Shown: positions 1 to 9,800 of the stretch, piece after piece
Layout of the letters: each line of letters starts with the position of its first letter
Numbering within the stretch: position 1 is the stretch's first letter
From: CAZUXY01 sp964624235
GTDB lineage: Bacteria; Spirochaetota; UBA4802; UBA5368
NCBI GenBank assembly: GCA_964624235.1
Contig: CAZUXY010000029.1
Span: forward strand, 1-60,545
DNA length: 60,545 nt
Direction: 5' to 3'
Notes under the pieces: generated by a model
Databases searched by the model: none
What the model saw: the letters and a program-made list of their open reading frames with translations, nothing else
Told to the model about the DNA's origin: nothing
Position numbers and translations under genes: made by a program

Positions 1-222
1 TCCTCCATATGAAAAACCGTTTTCGGGATAAAGTATACTATTCCTCTAGTGGTGTAATATATTAATATGTATGACAATATGTCAAAATAATTTTTATTTA
101 ATTTGCGGAATTACGTGTTTTTCTTAATCCAAAGCGCGGGAGGATAACAGGGTGATGGTGTTGGTGATGCTGTATCTATCAGGAACTATGCCGGCATGGC
201 ACAGGATAGAAAACGCGGTTTT

Positions 223-408
223 TCAGGACATGTGTTTCCACTGGTCTTTCAGGTGTTTCTCCAGTTCTTTGTCTGAAATATACCCCATGCCGACCAGTAT
301 TTCGCCCAGCAGGCCCCCGTTTTCCTTCTGGAATTCCAGAGCCTCGTTCAGCTGTGCTATCGATATTTCCTCCGCCGCAACCAGTATTTCACCCAGCAGT
401 GTCGGCAT
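223..408 (-). CDS. Stand-alone MshEN-like (GspE/PilB N-terminal domain) small protein
   Basis: This 61-residue protein consists of two tandem copies of a short helical motif. LLGEILV stands at residues 4-10 and again at 33-39, each followed by the L-x3-L-x2-Q pattern (L20/L24/Q27 and L49/L53/Q56). That is the pattern of the MshEN domain, normally the N-terminus of type II secretion and type IV pilus ATPases, where it can bind c-di-GMP. No ATPase follows it here. The Arg that usually precedes LG in the ligand motif is Leu in both copies, so binding may be weak or absent. The start is supported by GAGG about 7 bases upstream of the ATG. It lies just downstream of the MORN gene on the same strand. 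The family is fairly sure; the function is inferred. Confidence 0.75.
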   Translation of the reverse strand: MPTLLGEILVAAEEISIAQLNEALEFQKENGGLLGEILVGMGYISDKELEKHLKDQWKHMS

Positions 409-485
409 GGTTAATCCTCACTTTACAATTGATGGTACTATTGTTTAAGGCAAGCATTATATACGCGTAAGCACATTCATGATGA

Positions 486-1289
486 TCAATGTCTTCTTCT
501 CATCAGTTTTACGGTGCCGTGTTCCATTTTAACATCATATTCCAGACCCAGCGGATGCACTATAAGGACTCCGTCGCCGTTTTCCCTGTCATTTTCCCAG
601 GAACCGATATACCGGTTCCCGTCTGGAAAAAGGCAGCTTCCCTTTCCGTGTCGCTTTCCGGATTTCCATTCACCGGCGTATTTCTCCCCTTTCGGAAACA
701 CACAGGTGCCATAACCGTGTTTCCTGTCCTCAACCCATCCGCCGTTATACACGGTGCCATCGGGCAGGGTCAGTTTCCCCTGGCCATGACGCATGTCTTT
801 GTGCCATTCTCCGGAGTAACGTGTTCCATCGGGCAGGGTCATAGTACCTTTCCCGTCTTTTTTGTCGTTTTTCCAGCCGCCTTCATATCTCAATCCGCCC
901 TGTTCAATATACACGCCGTGACCGTTGCGCATATTGCCGGACCAGTATCCCCTGTACACATCTCCGTTGCTGTATATATGCACCCCGAACCCATGCCGTT
1001 TGCCTTTGAGAACAAATCCGCTGTAGGTTTTTTTGCCTTTAATATGATAGGTTCCTTCACCTTTGATCTCACCGTGTTCCCATTTGCCCTCGAATATTGT
1101 GCCATCTGGATACTGCATAACGCCCTGCCCGTGGGGCTTGCCGTTTCTCCAGCTTCCTGTATACTTTTCTCCGTTTTTAAAAATAAAGGTACCTTTACCG
1201 TTTACACAATCGCCGCTGATACAATCGGCAAGAGCATAACAGGGTATGATAAACAACAGTGCAATCACCGACAAATATAGACTCCTCAT
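486..1289 (-). CDS. Exported MORN-repeat protein
   Basis: The 267-residue product starts with a signal peptide (hydrophobic residues about 4-21, likely cut after ALA near residue 21). About nine MORN repeats follow, of the form Y-x-G-x-W-x5-H-G-x-G with a PDG or similar turn, spanning residues about 42-250. MORN repeats form an extended beta-hairpin sheet and serve as a binding scaffold; no enzymatic domain is attached. Location should be periplasmic or outer surface. LADC near the cleavage site resembles a lipobox, but Asp before Cys is atypical, so signal peptidase I is favoured. An AGG-containing ribosome site precedes the ATG. The specific partner is unknown. Confidence 0.85.
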   Translation of the reverse strand: MRSLYLSVIALLFIIPCYALADCISGDCVNGKGTFIFKNGEKYTGSWRNGKPHGQGVMQYPDGTIFEGKWEHGEIKGEGTYHIKGKKTYSGFVLKGKRHGFGVHIYSNGDVYRGYWSGNMRNGHGVYIEQGGLRYEGGWKNDKKDGKGTMTLPDGTRYSGEWHKDMRHGQGKLTLPDGTVYNGGWVEDRKHGYGTCVFPKGEKYAGEWKSGKRHGKGSCLFPDGNRYIGSWENDRENGDGVLIVHPLGLEYDVKMEHGTVKLMRRRH

Positions 1290-1327
1290 GCGAGAACCTG
1301 CCTGTGTGATGTATATCGTACACTGTG

Positions 1328-1849
1328 CTATCCTTCCATAAGGAACCGCTCGTAATTCTCCATTACGATCTCTTTGTTTCTTTTTTTTACTTTACGGTTT
1401 CCTATATAAATGCCCCAGGGTTCAAGGTCACGCGTCACTACCGAGCATGCCCCTACCGATGCCCCTTCGCCTATGGTCACGCCGGGAAGCACCACCGAGT
1501 TTGCTCCTATCACGGCGAACCTTTCTATCTTGACAGGAGCGCGCTGCGGATTGCGGTATTTTTCAGGCACGGTAGGGTTGCCGAATCCCCAGGTTTTAAA
1601 ATCATCGGAACTGGCATAGATTTTACTGCCATGGAAGATTCCCACAAAATCCTCAATTTCAATCCGGTGCCCGCCGCTTATAAATACAAAGCTTCCAATA
1701 TGGACATGGTTTCCTATTTTCATAGGCATGTTCGCATAAATATACGAAAAAGGATCTATGATGACATTCTTGCCGAAACTTATGTGCTCGAGTCCCGCGA
1801 TTTTTGCCGGCTCAAAAACCATTACTCCCGGTATCTTGGACGTACTCAT
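1328..1849 (-). CDS. Hexapeptide-repeat acyltransferase (left-handed beta-helix)
   Basis: The protein is 173 residues long and built of isoleucine-patch hexapeptides such as IGNHVHIGSFVFI, with a second set near residues 112-140 (AVIGANSVVLPGVTIGEGA). This is the LbH fold of CoA- or ACP-dependent O- and N-acetyltransferases. The order, with a gap between two coil blocks and a C-terminal helix, resembles the galactoside/maltose acetyltransferase and sugar O-acetyltransferase group used in polysaccharide modification. The acceptor cannot be named. GGGG about six bases upstream of the ATG supports the start. No sugar-biosynthesis genes lie next to it, so it stands alone between the PilZ and MORN genes. 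Confidence 0.85.
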   Translation of the reverse strand: MSTSKIPGVMVFEPAKIAGLEHISFGKNVIIDPFSYIYANMPMKIGNHVHIGSFVFISGGHRIEIEDFVGIFHGSKIYASSDDFKTWGFGNPTVPEKYRNPQRAPVKIERFAVIGANSVVLPGVTIGEGASVGACSVVTRDLEPWGIYIGNRKVKKRNKEIVMENYERFLMEG

Positions 1850-1981
1850 GACAGCCCCCGATGGATTACATGTTATTATACATTATTTTGTATATATAAT
1901 TTATATAATCACCGAAAGCGGAAAAGTCAAAAAATAATAGATTATTCAGCAAGATATTTACGCAAAGGTCTCATGCTTACA

Positions 1982-2281
1982 CTAGCGCAGCACCTCCATT
2001 TTACCCGCGATTTTATAGGTTTTATCAGCCATCGGTTCTACCCTGATAACGGTCATCCTGGCAATAAGCGGTGCGAATTTCGCGCCGCCTGTCTTTATTA
2101 TTATATCCAGCACCGCTCCGACGCGTAACGGTTTCTCGGCAATGAACTGCAGTCCATTGTGCGAAAGGTTCACACCTGTTCCTTTCAATAAATTTTCAGT
2201 TCCTGTTTCCTTGTAACTGAGTTCCGCGTCCATGGGTATTCTGATAAAGTCTCTTTTATTCTCACTTCCCAAACCCTTCAT
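1982..2281 (-). CDS. PilZ domain protein (c-di-GMP receptor)
   Basis: This 99-residue single-domain protein carries both PilZ ligand motifs: R10-x3-R14 (RDFIR) near the N-terminus and N38-x-S40-x2-G43 (NLSHNG). These residues bind the guanines and phosphates of c-di-GMP in the family. No second domain is present, so it is expected to act as a small adaptor that changes partner contacts when c-di-GMP binds. GAGGT lies nine bases before the ATG. A coiled-coil gene lies just upstream on the same strand and may be co-transcribed. Family assignment is firm; the output is unknown. Confidence 0.9.
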   Translation of the reverse strand: MKGLGSENKRDFIRIPMDAELSYKETGTENLLKGTGVNLSHNGLQFIAEKPLRVGAVLDIIIKTGGAKFAPLIARMTVIRVEPMADKTYKIAGKMEVLR

Positions 2282-2386
2282 TTCGTCTAAACCTCACTGG
2301 TTTGAATTATTCATTAAAAAACCGACTCACATGAGCGTTTCATAATGGTTTTCCCTTTAGGTTCACCCTGGTTACAGGTCTGTCTA

Positions 2387-2941
2387 TTATTTTATGTCTG
2401 CCGCAGCACCATCAAGGTCGCGTGAAATGAGTTCTTCGTCTATATCTATACCCAGCAGTTTGCGAATTTGAGGATCGATTTTCCTGACGTGTTTTTCATG
2501 GAACTCTATTTTGTCCCGGGCCGTTTCTATCAGCTTGTAGGAATTGGAAAAATCGAGTAACACCTTTCTTACGCCTATTGAGAGATCGTCTGAAAGCCTT
2601 CTGAGATAATCCACATATTCTCGATACATTAAATACGCCTTTTTGCTTTCCCTTACTTCCTTTCTCAGCTGATACACCTCTTTTTTCAATCTGAAGAGCT
2701 CTCTCTCCTTGTTCTCAACCACTATTTTTATCTCATCCTTCATCTTCTGCCGGTACTGGTTTTCCAGGCTTCTTGATTCGCTGTCCCACAGCCGCTTCTC
2801 GTCCCGGATTAATTTCAGAAAGTCCTTTTTCTGTTTTTCCAGCAGCCTGGTAAACTCGTTCGTCACCTTTATACGTTCCCTGTATTTTGCGGTATCGATG
2901 ATCATTTTAAGTTTCCGTTTTTTTTCCAGTATTGTACTCAT
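2387..2941 (-). CDS. Coiled-coil protein of unknown function
   Basis: I use the internal ATG at 2941 (184 residues) because GGGAG sits nine bases upstream; a longer reading to 2980 has no such site. The product is highly charged and almost wholly helical. It has a long Lys/Glu/Arg-rich coiled coil over residues about 5-130 and a short C-terminal segment rich in Asp and Ile. No signal peptide, membrane segment or catalytic motif is visible. It resembles in composition flagellar or secretion chaperones such as FliJ-type proteins, but I see no signature and do not assign it. It precedes the PilZ gene on the same strand. Confidence 0.7.
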   Translation of the reverse strand: MSTILEKKRKLKMIIDTAKYRERIKVTNEFTRLLEKQKKDFLKLIRDEKRLWDSESRSLENQYRQKMKDEIKIVVENKERELFRLKKEVYQLRKEVRESKKAYLMYREYVDYLRRLSDDLSIGVRKVLLDFSNSYKLIETARDKIEFHEKHVRKIDPQIRKLLGIDIDEELISRDLDGAAADIK

Positions 2942-3283
2942 TGCATAATACTCCCGCATTCGCATCAGATTATATACCATGAAACAGCTGCCCGCAGGCG
3001 ACCGGTCGACCTATGGTGATTTTTACGTTACTATGAATCCTGACCAGCATTTCGGGCGCAAATACTTTTTTCAAAAATATCATTTATTACTGTTTATATT
3101 ATACGTATTGTTTATAATAATGACCATTATTGAATTATTAAAAACTTTTGTCCTGTTGCTCTACATTTTGATTTCGATTACAGGAATATATGATTCAATA
3201 CGTCAGGGGAATTCTTTTTTATTGATAAACCGGGAACGCATATGTTATACTTATACATGAAAACCGATTAAAATGAGGTAACA
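2942..3283. other. Intergenic region between coiled-coil gene and comFB-like gene
   Basis: This 342-base AT-rich gap must hold the divergent promoters of the flanking genes. A plus-strand open frame (2979-3260) encodes two possible hydrophobic segments but has no ribosome site and no recognisable family, so I do not call it. I see no RNA gene or clear operator. Confidence 0.4.
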
Positions 3284-3592
3284 ATGAATTTCAATGATGA
3301 ATATGACTTTGACCTGGTGGTTAATGATGTGAAAAAGCTGGTTATTGAAGAGATCGAATCTCTACTGGGGGAAAAAGAGTACCGGGATGTATGCAGATGT
3401 CAGGATTGTGTCCTTGATATCGCGGCGCTCGCGTTGAACCATCTCAAACCCGCGTACAGATCGACTCTCTCTTTCAAGGGAGTGCTCTACCGCCAGAAAC
3501 TCCAGAGCGACAAGTACCAGAAAGCGGTAAATAAGGCAGTTAAAGACTCGATCGATAAAGTCAGCAAAAATCCTTCACACGAAGCCAAGTAG
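3284..3592 (+). CDS. ComFB family protein
   Basis: The 102-residue product matches the late-competence ComFB family over its whole length. It has an N-terminal helix block, then the conserved Cys cluster C37-x-C39-x2-C42 followed by D45-I-A-A-L-A-L-N-x-L-x-P-x-Y58. The cysteines are thought to bind zinc. Recent work on cyanobacterial and other members describes ComFB as a c-di-GMP receptor; I rely on memory for that. GAGGT precedes the ATG (3284) by seven bases. Its nearness to the PilZ and MshEN-like genes fits a c-di-GMP response role. The gene is convergent with the PrsW gene downstream. Confidence 0.85.
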   Translation: MNFNDEYDFDLVVNDVKKLVIEEIESLLGEKEYRDVCRCQDCVLDIAALALNHLKPAYRSTLSFKGVLYRQKLQSDKYQKAVNKAVKDSIDKVSKNPSHEAK

Positions 3593-3623
3593 AAAACATC
3601 CGGTTTTCGGCTCCTTGCCGCTG

Positions 3624-4346
3624 TTACCGGTCACACGGGCCTGAATATCTGTATTCCAGGGCCCTGTTTATCCTGTTATAAAAGGCTTTCCACATTGAGG
3701 GGACCAGCACCAGCATCCCCAGTGCGCCGACAGGCCGTGTAATCACAAAGTAGTTGAACAATCCGTGCATTACCATACTCAGCAACAGGCTTCTTGCTAC
3801 CGGTATGCGGCCGTTACCGCGGCATTTCGTCCAACCCAGAGCAAAACCCCAGATGCTTGACCAGATGGCGTGTCCGGGGATCGTGAGGAGAGCCCTGATT
3901 ATATATACCTTCCAGATCATTCCCAGGGCCCAGAGCGGATCTGACTGTCCCAGAGCTATCTGCGGCGCCAGGTACGAAGCGACTATATAGTATACATTTT
4001 CCGCCGTCGCGAAACCTAGGGCCAGCGTCGCGCTGCAGGTGATTCCATCGATAGGTGTGTTAAATTCAGTATTTCGATATACCGTTGTCCTTATTACGGT
4101 AAACTTCAATAATTCTTCCACGACAGGCGCTATTAGCACCACCTGGACAAAAGGCCATACTTTAAATGGCATTTCAAACATGATAGCAGGCAATAAACTG
4201 AGCATACCCGCAAAAAAAACTTTTACGATCATGCCATGGGGTTCGGAAGATGCCTTGTCCCTGCCGTAAAAGAAAATAACCCACAAAAAACCCGGCAGCA
4301 TCGCCAGCAGTACCACCAGCAGTATGTCAAATGATATAACCTTCAT
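3624..4346 (-). CDS. prsW: PrsW-family intramembrane protease
   Basis: The 240-residue membrane protein has about seven hydrophobic segments and the PrsW/CPBP-like catalytic set: E77-E78-x2-K81 (VVEELLK), FATAEN at 112-117, H159 in TIPGHA and H194 in VMHGLFNYF. In Bacillus, PrsW makes the first cut in an anti-sigma factor. Related proteins in other phyla act on unknown membrane substrates, and no sigma/anti-sigma pair lies nearby, so the substrate here is open. The start has AGG seven bases upstream. It stands alone between comFB and the DUF401 permease gene. Confidence 0.85.
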   Translation of the reverse strand: MKVISFDILLVVLLAMLPGFLWVIFFYGRDKASSEPHGMIVKVFFAGMLSLLPAIMFEMPFKVWPFVQVVLIAPVVEELLKFTVIRTTVYRNTEFNTPIDGITCSATLALGFATAENVYYIVASYLAPQIALGQSDPLWALGMIWKVYIIRALLTIPGHAIWSSIWGFALGWTKCRGNGRIPVARSLLLSMVMHGLFNYFVITRPVGALGMLVLVPSMWKAFYNRINRALEYRYSGPCDR

Positions 4347-4446
4347 TGCTTACCTGAACCCGACGATACATGGTATCCATGAACACACCCTGAACCGAAT
4401 GCCACTGGTCATGGCGGAACATACCATTCAAATCAAACCGGGCATA

Positions 4447-5742
4447 TCACAGAATTTTACCGTATAAAAGATACAGCGCACACGCCGTGGAAAAAAGCAT
4501 CAGCGATGGTTTTAAAAGAACCAGCAGGTTTTTAGCGATATTTGAACTGAAATATTCGTTTGTGACCACAAGACATACATGTACCGGTGACAGCATCATT
4601 CCCAGGTATCCTGAGCAGTATGACAATATTACGGAAGAATAAAGCACTCCTGGTTCAGGATCGGCCCCGATTATGCTCATTACAATGGGGAAACTTGCTC
4701 CTACAAATCCCAGGGCGATGCCGGTAGTGACACCGCTGATAAACGGGATCAGCACCAGCAGCATAAAAAACGGTATACCCCACGAATCAAGCTCGAATCG
4801 CAGCTTATCCATAACCATGCCGCCGTCAGGTAATGCCGATTCAATAAACGCACCATAGATTCGTATAAGACAGACCAGTCCTATAAGGGCAAATGTCTTT
4901 TTCGATAGAACGATCCCCCGCCATGTCGTACTACCGAGCGGCCTTTTCAGTTGAAGTACTATCTGGGCAAGCAGTATTCCTGAAACCAGGGGAAGGTATT
5001 TATTTATTTTCCTTACTGAAGGGAATAAATTTTCAGTTATGGTATATACCAGTACGACAATGATGAACGGATACACCAGCTTCAGGTAATTCATCGCAAC
5101 GACCGGCGTCCACTTTTCCCTCATCGGGCTGTCGGCAGGTTCTATTTTCCGAAGCAGGATAAAATATCCCGCGGTTATCGTGGCCAGGGTCAGCGGCGCG
5201 TGTGACATGAAAACCCTGGAAGCGGGCAACCCGGTAATGTCCATCAACAGAATCACACCAGGGTAGAAAGGCCACCAGAATTCCCATATGTGCCTGAACC
5301 AGTAATTTACATTGGCCTTGAGCTGAGGTCCTATGGTGCCGTCATGATCACAATCATCGACCATTGGCGCTGAGAATATAGCCCCTCCCGGCATCGGTAA
5401 AATTCCGACTATAGCTGGAAGAACGGCCATTGAGGCACGTTGCGATACACGCGAACGTACATATTCAACCAGTTCCTTCATAATGCCTGTTTCGGACATC
5501 TGTGAACTGAGGGAAATTATCTGGAATACAATGACCGCCAGGAATCCTGTCTCTTCGGATATAAGCCTGTGTAAACCTATGACCGCGATATTTTCAGCCG
5601 GGTGCCCAAGCCACGATGCAAGCACCAGCGTACCGGCTGTCACCGCGACGGTAAGTCTTTTTGTAAAATGATTGATCAGCAGTATGAGCAGCAGGGATAT
5701 CAGTATTCTGAGTATATAAGGAAACGCGAAAAGTTGTTCCAT
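4447..5742 (-). CDS. DUF401 family membrane protein (putative permease)
   Basis: The 431-residue product is strongly hydrophobic with roughly ten to twelve membrane segments. It carries hallmark stretches of the DUF401 family: LPMPGGAIFSAPMVDD near residue 115 and NYWFRHIWEFWWPFYPG near 145. The family is spread among archaea and anaerobic bacteria and is related to ion-transporter folds, but its substrate is not established to my knowledge. No clear Shine-Dalgarno precedes the ATG. It appears monocistronic, with a 213-base gap to the divergent hydrolase gene. The family call is strong; transport is inferred. Confidence 0.85.
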   Translation of the reverse strand: MEQLFAFPYILRILISLLLILLINHFTKRLTVAVTAGTLVLASWLGHPAENIAVIGLHRLISEETGFLAVIVFQIISLSSQMSETGIMKELVEYVRSRVSQRASMAVLPAIVGILPMPGGAIFSAPMVDDCDHDGTIGPQLKANVNYWFRHIWEFWWPFYPGVILLMDITGLPASRVFMSHAPLTLATITAGYFILLRKIEPADSPMREKWTPVVAMNYLKLVYPFIIVVLVYTITENLFPSVRKINKYLPLVSGILLAQIVLQLKRPLGSTTWRGIVLSKKTFALIGLVCLIRIYGAFIESALPDGGMVMDKLRFELDSWGIPFFMLLVLIPFISGVTTGIALGFVGASFPIVMSIIGADPEPGVLYSSVILSYCSGYLGMMLSPVHVCLVVTNEYFSSNIAKNLLVLLKPSLMLFSTACALYLLYGKIL

Positions 5743-5955
5743 TTTTCATCGGTCTGTGTGAGTATTTTCAGCAAATTCAGCGTAGGTAGATATGGTTGTA
5801 TCTTTTTTTATTGGCAACATTAATTTCTTGATTAGTTTCATTTATTTTATGATCCTTTCCATGAAACGATTTTTGCGGTTTTTTATTTAAAAATTATTCT
5901 ATTTCATGCCGTACAAAAACAAAATTTTTACACTTTTTCCGAATCCGCACGTTAT

Positions 5956-6822
5956 ATGAGTAAAAAGGTAACGATGATGAACATCAGACCGATCGGGGAA
6001 AATAAATTAGAACTTAAGAACGACAGGAAACTCGAGTTGTTTTTCGTCGGTGTGGGAAGCGCGTTTACCAAACGTCAGTACCAGACAAACCTGCTTATCA
6101 TAAAAGGCAAAGACCATCTTCTGGTAGATTGCGGCACCAAGTGCACCCAGGCGCTTTTTGAGCTGGGTCTGCCCATTACCTCAATAAGAAATTTTCTCAT
6201 CACCCACTCCCATGCGGACCATATCGGAGGTCTGGAAGAAGTCGCTCTGATGGGGCGCTACATGACCAAGAAAAAACCGGTCATGGTCATTAACGAAACC
6301 TATCAGCATATACTGTGGGATATGTCGTTAAGGGGCGGATGCGCGTATAACGAGGAAGAGGCCAGGGACATGCTGGTCTTCAGTGATTTCTTCGAGATAA
6401 TCCGTCCTCACTGGCTGCCTGATTATCCCAGGGAAACATTCAGCGCCGAAATCGGCGGAATTAATATCAAAATAATGAGGACCAAGCATATCCCCGATTC
6501 GTCTCAGGACTGGCAGAGTTCGTTCTGGAGCTGCGGAATTATCATCGACGACCAGATCCTTTTTACCAGCGATACACGTTATGATTCAGAACTGATTAAT
6601 GATTATGACAAAAAGTTCAATTTCAAAGCGATTTTTCACGACTGCCAGTTCTTCACCGGCGGGGTTCACGCGTCACTTGAAGAGTTAAACCAGCTTGACG
6701 GCAAAATCAAGAAAAAGATGTATCTCACCCATTACGGCGACAACTGGGAAGATTTTGAAGAGAAAATCGCCCAGTATGGATTTGCCGGTCTCGCCCTGCA
6801 ACACGTCTACTACAGTTTATAA
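5956..6822 (+). CDS. Metallo-beta-lactamase-fold hydrolase (RNase Z-like branch)
   Basis: The protein is up to 288 residues. It carries the zinc motif H84-S-H-A-D-H89, the preceding LLVDCG strand, the SDTRYD segment near residue 220 and a terminal LTHYGD histidine. The layout, with no long insertion, is that of the RNase Z/phosphoesterase-like branch of the fold; the substrate cannot be deduced. The ATG at 5974 has AAAGG close upstream and is a likely alternative start, giving six fewer residues. It ends 13 bases before the convergent RND gene. Confidence 0.85.
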   Translation: MSKKVTMMNIRPIGENKLELKNDRKLELFFVGVGSAFTKRQYQTNLLIIKGKDHLLVDCGTKCTQALFELGLPITSIRNFLITHSHADHIGGLEEVALMGRYMTKKKPVMVINETYQHILWDMSLRGGCAYNEEEARDMLVFSDFFEIIRPHWLPDYPRETFSAEIGGINIKIMRTKHIPDSSQDWQSSFWSCGIIIDDQILFTSDTRYDSELINDYDKKFNFKAIFHDCQFFTGGVHASLEELNQLDGKIKKKMYLTHYGDNWEDFEEKIAQYGFAGLALQHVYYSL

Positions 6823-6834
6823 CCGGATGAAATC

Positions 6835-9800
6835 TCAGTCGAATTTTCTCCTTTCCCATCGTGACAAGAGGCTGTAAGCGCAGGGGACCACGAACAGGGT
6901 CAGCAGGGTTGAAAAGGCCATTCCCCCCAGTACCGCGACCGCCATGGGAATACGGCTTTCAGCTCCGGGTCCCAGTGCCAGGGCCGGCGGTAATGCGGCG
7001 GCAATGGTTGAAAGCGTGGTCATCATGATCGGCCGTAACCTTATTGGGCAGGCGACAAGTAATGCGTCGAATACGTTTTTCTTCTCTTCCTCCCGCACCT
7101 TGTTGGTGAATTCCACAAGCAGTATCGAATTTTTCTTCACCAGTCCCATTAGAAGTATGAGGCCGATAAAACTGTATATATTCAAAGTCTGCCCCGTCAG
7201 AAGCAATGCCGCGATGGCTCCTGAAAAACTGAAAGGAAGTGACAGGAGTATGATAAAAGGATGCATGTATGAATTGAACTGGCTCGCGAGTATCATGTAC
7301 GACACAATTATACCCACGAGCAGGGCAAAAATCAGGCTGTCGAAAGATTCCTTTGATGTTTTGGCGGTGCCGGTCAGTTCCGCGTAATATCCTTTAGGCA
7401 GCACCGATTTGGCGATCAGCATTGCTTCGTTGACCGCTTCCTGCTGGGAAAAACCCGGCGCCGGAGCGGCGTATATTGAAATGGCCCTTTCACGGTTTAC
7501 CCTGTTTATCGCCAGCAGGGATAGACGGGGGACCACCCTGACCACGTCAGAGAGCCTCACCAGTTCTCCACGGTTGTTTCTCACGTAAAGTTGATTGATG
7601 TCCTTCGCGCTTTTTCGTTCACCCTCCTTCAGCCGCACCCGCATGTCAAAACGATGCCCCCCCTCGGTGAACTTGCCTGTTTTCTTTCCTCCCATCAATG
7701 CGCCGATGGTATTGCCTATGGACACCATGCTTACCCCCCGCTGCTCGGCGGCGATGCGGTCGGGGAATATCTGTATCTCAGGCTGGCCGATTTCGTAGTT
7801 GCTGTCGATATCCACCATTTTTCCGCTGCTTTCCATTTTCTTCTCGATTTCCAGGCTGAGTTTCCCCAGTTTATCCCAGTCGTCGCCTTTAATGTTGAAT
7901 TCAACCGGATAACCCCTGGTCGGAGTGAGCCCCCTGAGTGTCGTTGTCTGTATCGAAACCTTGAGATCTTTGGATATTTTTCTCAACTCTTTGCGTAATT
8001 CATTGGAAAATTCAAGCTGATTGAGCGGCCTCCCTTTTTTCTTATCGACCGGCCGTTTATCATGATCATGCATTGAAACGAAAATATTCGCGCTGTTGGA
8101 CTCCCCTCCCCTGAAACCCCCGACCGCCACATACTGATGCAACACCTCTTTTCTGCCCGCAAGATACTTCTCCACCTTGAGGCACATATTGTTGGTGAAT
8201 TCCATTGACGACCCCACGGGTGTTTTGAGCCGCACGATAAACATGCTCATGTCCTGTTCCGGCACAAACTCTTTTTTTAATGGAATGACAAGCATAATTG
8301 AAAGCGCGAACATTCCGAAGGAGATAAGTATTATTTTCAGACGGTTGTGGAGCGACCATCTCAGCATGGCGGCATAATAACCGGACAGCGACTGAAATAT
8401 CGTGTTGACCATCCTGCTCATATACCCTTCCCTTACCCCAACTACCAGAAACTGCGAACAGCGCATCGGCGTCAGGGTGAGAGCTTCAAGCAGTGAAAGG
8501 AGCACCGCGACCGTTATGGTGACGCCGAATTGCAGAAAGAATTTCCCTATGATCCCCGACATGAAGGCCACGGGGAGGAATATCGCCACCACTGCCAGTG
8601 TCGCCGCGATGGCGGCGAATGTTATCTGCCGCGCGCCGCGTCGGGATGCCTCGACCCTTTCCTCGCCCTGCTCCATATAGCGGCTGATATTCTCCATGAC
8701 CATGATGGCGTCATCGACAACGATACCGATGGAGAGTGAAAGAGCAAGCAGGGTAAAGGTGTTGAGCGTATAACCAAGGAAATAGAGCGGGATAAACGTG
8801 CCTACAATTGAGGTCGGTATGGCCAGCAGGATGTTTATAGTAGAACTCCATGACCCAAGGAAAAAATAACATACCAGACCGGTCAATATGGTCGAGAGTA
8901 TTATAGTGAAAAGCAACTCGTTGGTTGATTCCTCAATGTACCGTGACCAGTTGTGGGAAATCCCTATCTGGTATCCTTCGGGCAGGGTTCCCTTCAGTTC
9001 TTCAACCCGTTTTATAACCCCTTTCGCGATTGCTATGGCGTTCGCCCCCCGCTGCTTCATGATTCCGAATCCGACCGCCTGCTTCCCGTTTAAACGGGAA
9101 ATCCTTTTTACCTCATCCAGTCCGTCCTCTATGGTGGCTATATCTTTCAGTAATATACTGCTGTAAATCGGGTTGGCTCCCCGCGCGGTAATCGGTATAT
9201 TGCCCAGTGATTCGATGGACATCGCTTCGCCGAGGGAGCGAATCACCAGCTCCTGGCGCGGCGTCTCCAGACGCCCTCCGGGAACCTCGACATGTTCCCT
9301 GCCGATTGCATTCATGATATCGTCCACCGTCAGGTCGTAGCGGACAAGCTTGTTCCTGTCCACCCAGATGCGCACATTGCGATCGACGTACCCGTACAAT
9401 CTCACCTCTCCCACTCCCGGGATCGTCTGGAACTTGTCCTTGAGGTGATGACGGGCATAGACCATCTGGTCTTTCATCGGTTTGTCCGAGGAAACGGCAA
9501 CTACTATTATAGAATAATCCTCGGGGTTCCTTTTGGAAATAATGGGTGGTTCGATATCATCGGGCAACAGGCGTTGCGACTGGGAAAGCTTAGACTGAAT
9601 TTCCTGCAGGGCCACGTCCACGTCTCTGTTAAGCTCAAGTTCCACGGTAATGGTGGCCTTACCGTGCTGGGCGATCGACCGGATTTCCACGACCCCCTCA
9701 ACGCTTATAACCGCGTCTTCAATCACGTCGATTACATCGGTCTCCATTATTTCAGGGGCGGCGCCTTCATACTCGACATCAATGTTCACCAGGGGAAAAT

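Noticed and set aside
152..448. Plus-strand open frame of 98 residues with an upstream GGGAGG
   Set aside because: It is antisense to the MshEN-like gene, which has a clear family match and its own ribosome site. The plus-strand protein is Ser/Pro/Phe-rich and resembles no family.
489..1280. Long plus-strand frame opposite the MORN gene
   Set aside because: It is a mirror of the repeat-rich MORN coding sequence, and the minus strand shows the repeats and signal peptide.
2979..3260. Plus-strand frame encoding two hydrophobic stretches
   Set aside because: No ribosome site at either possible ATG, AT-rich composition and no family; it lies in the promoter region of comFB.
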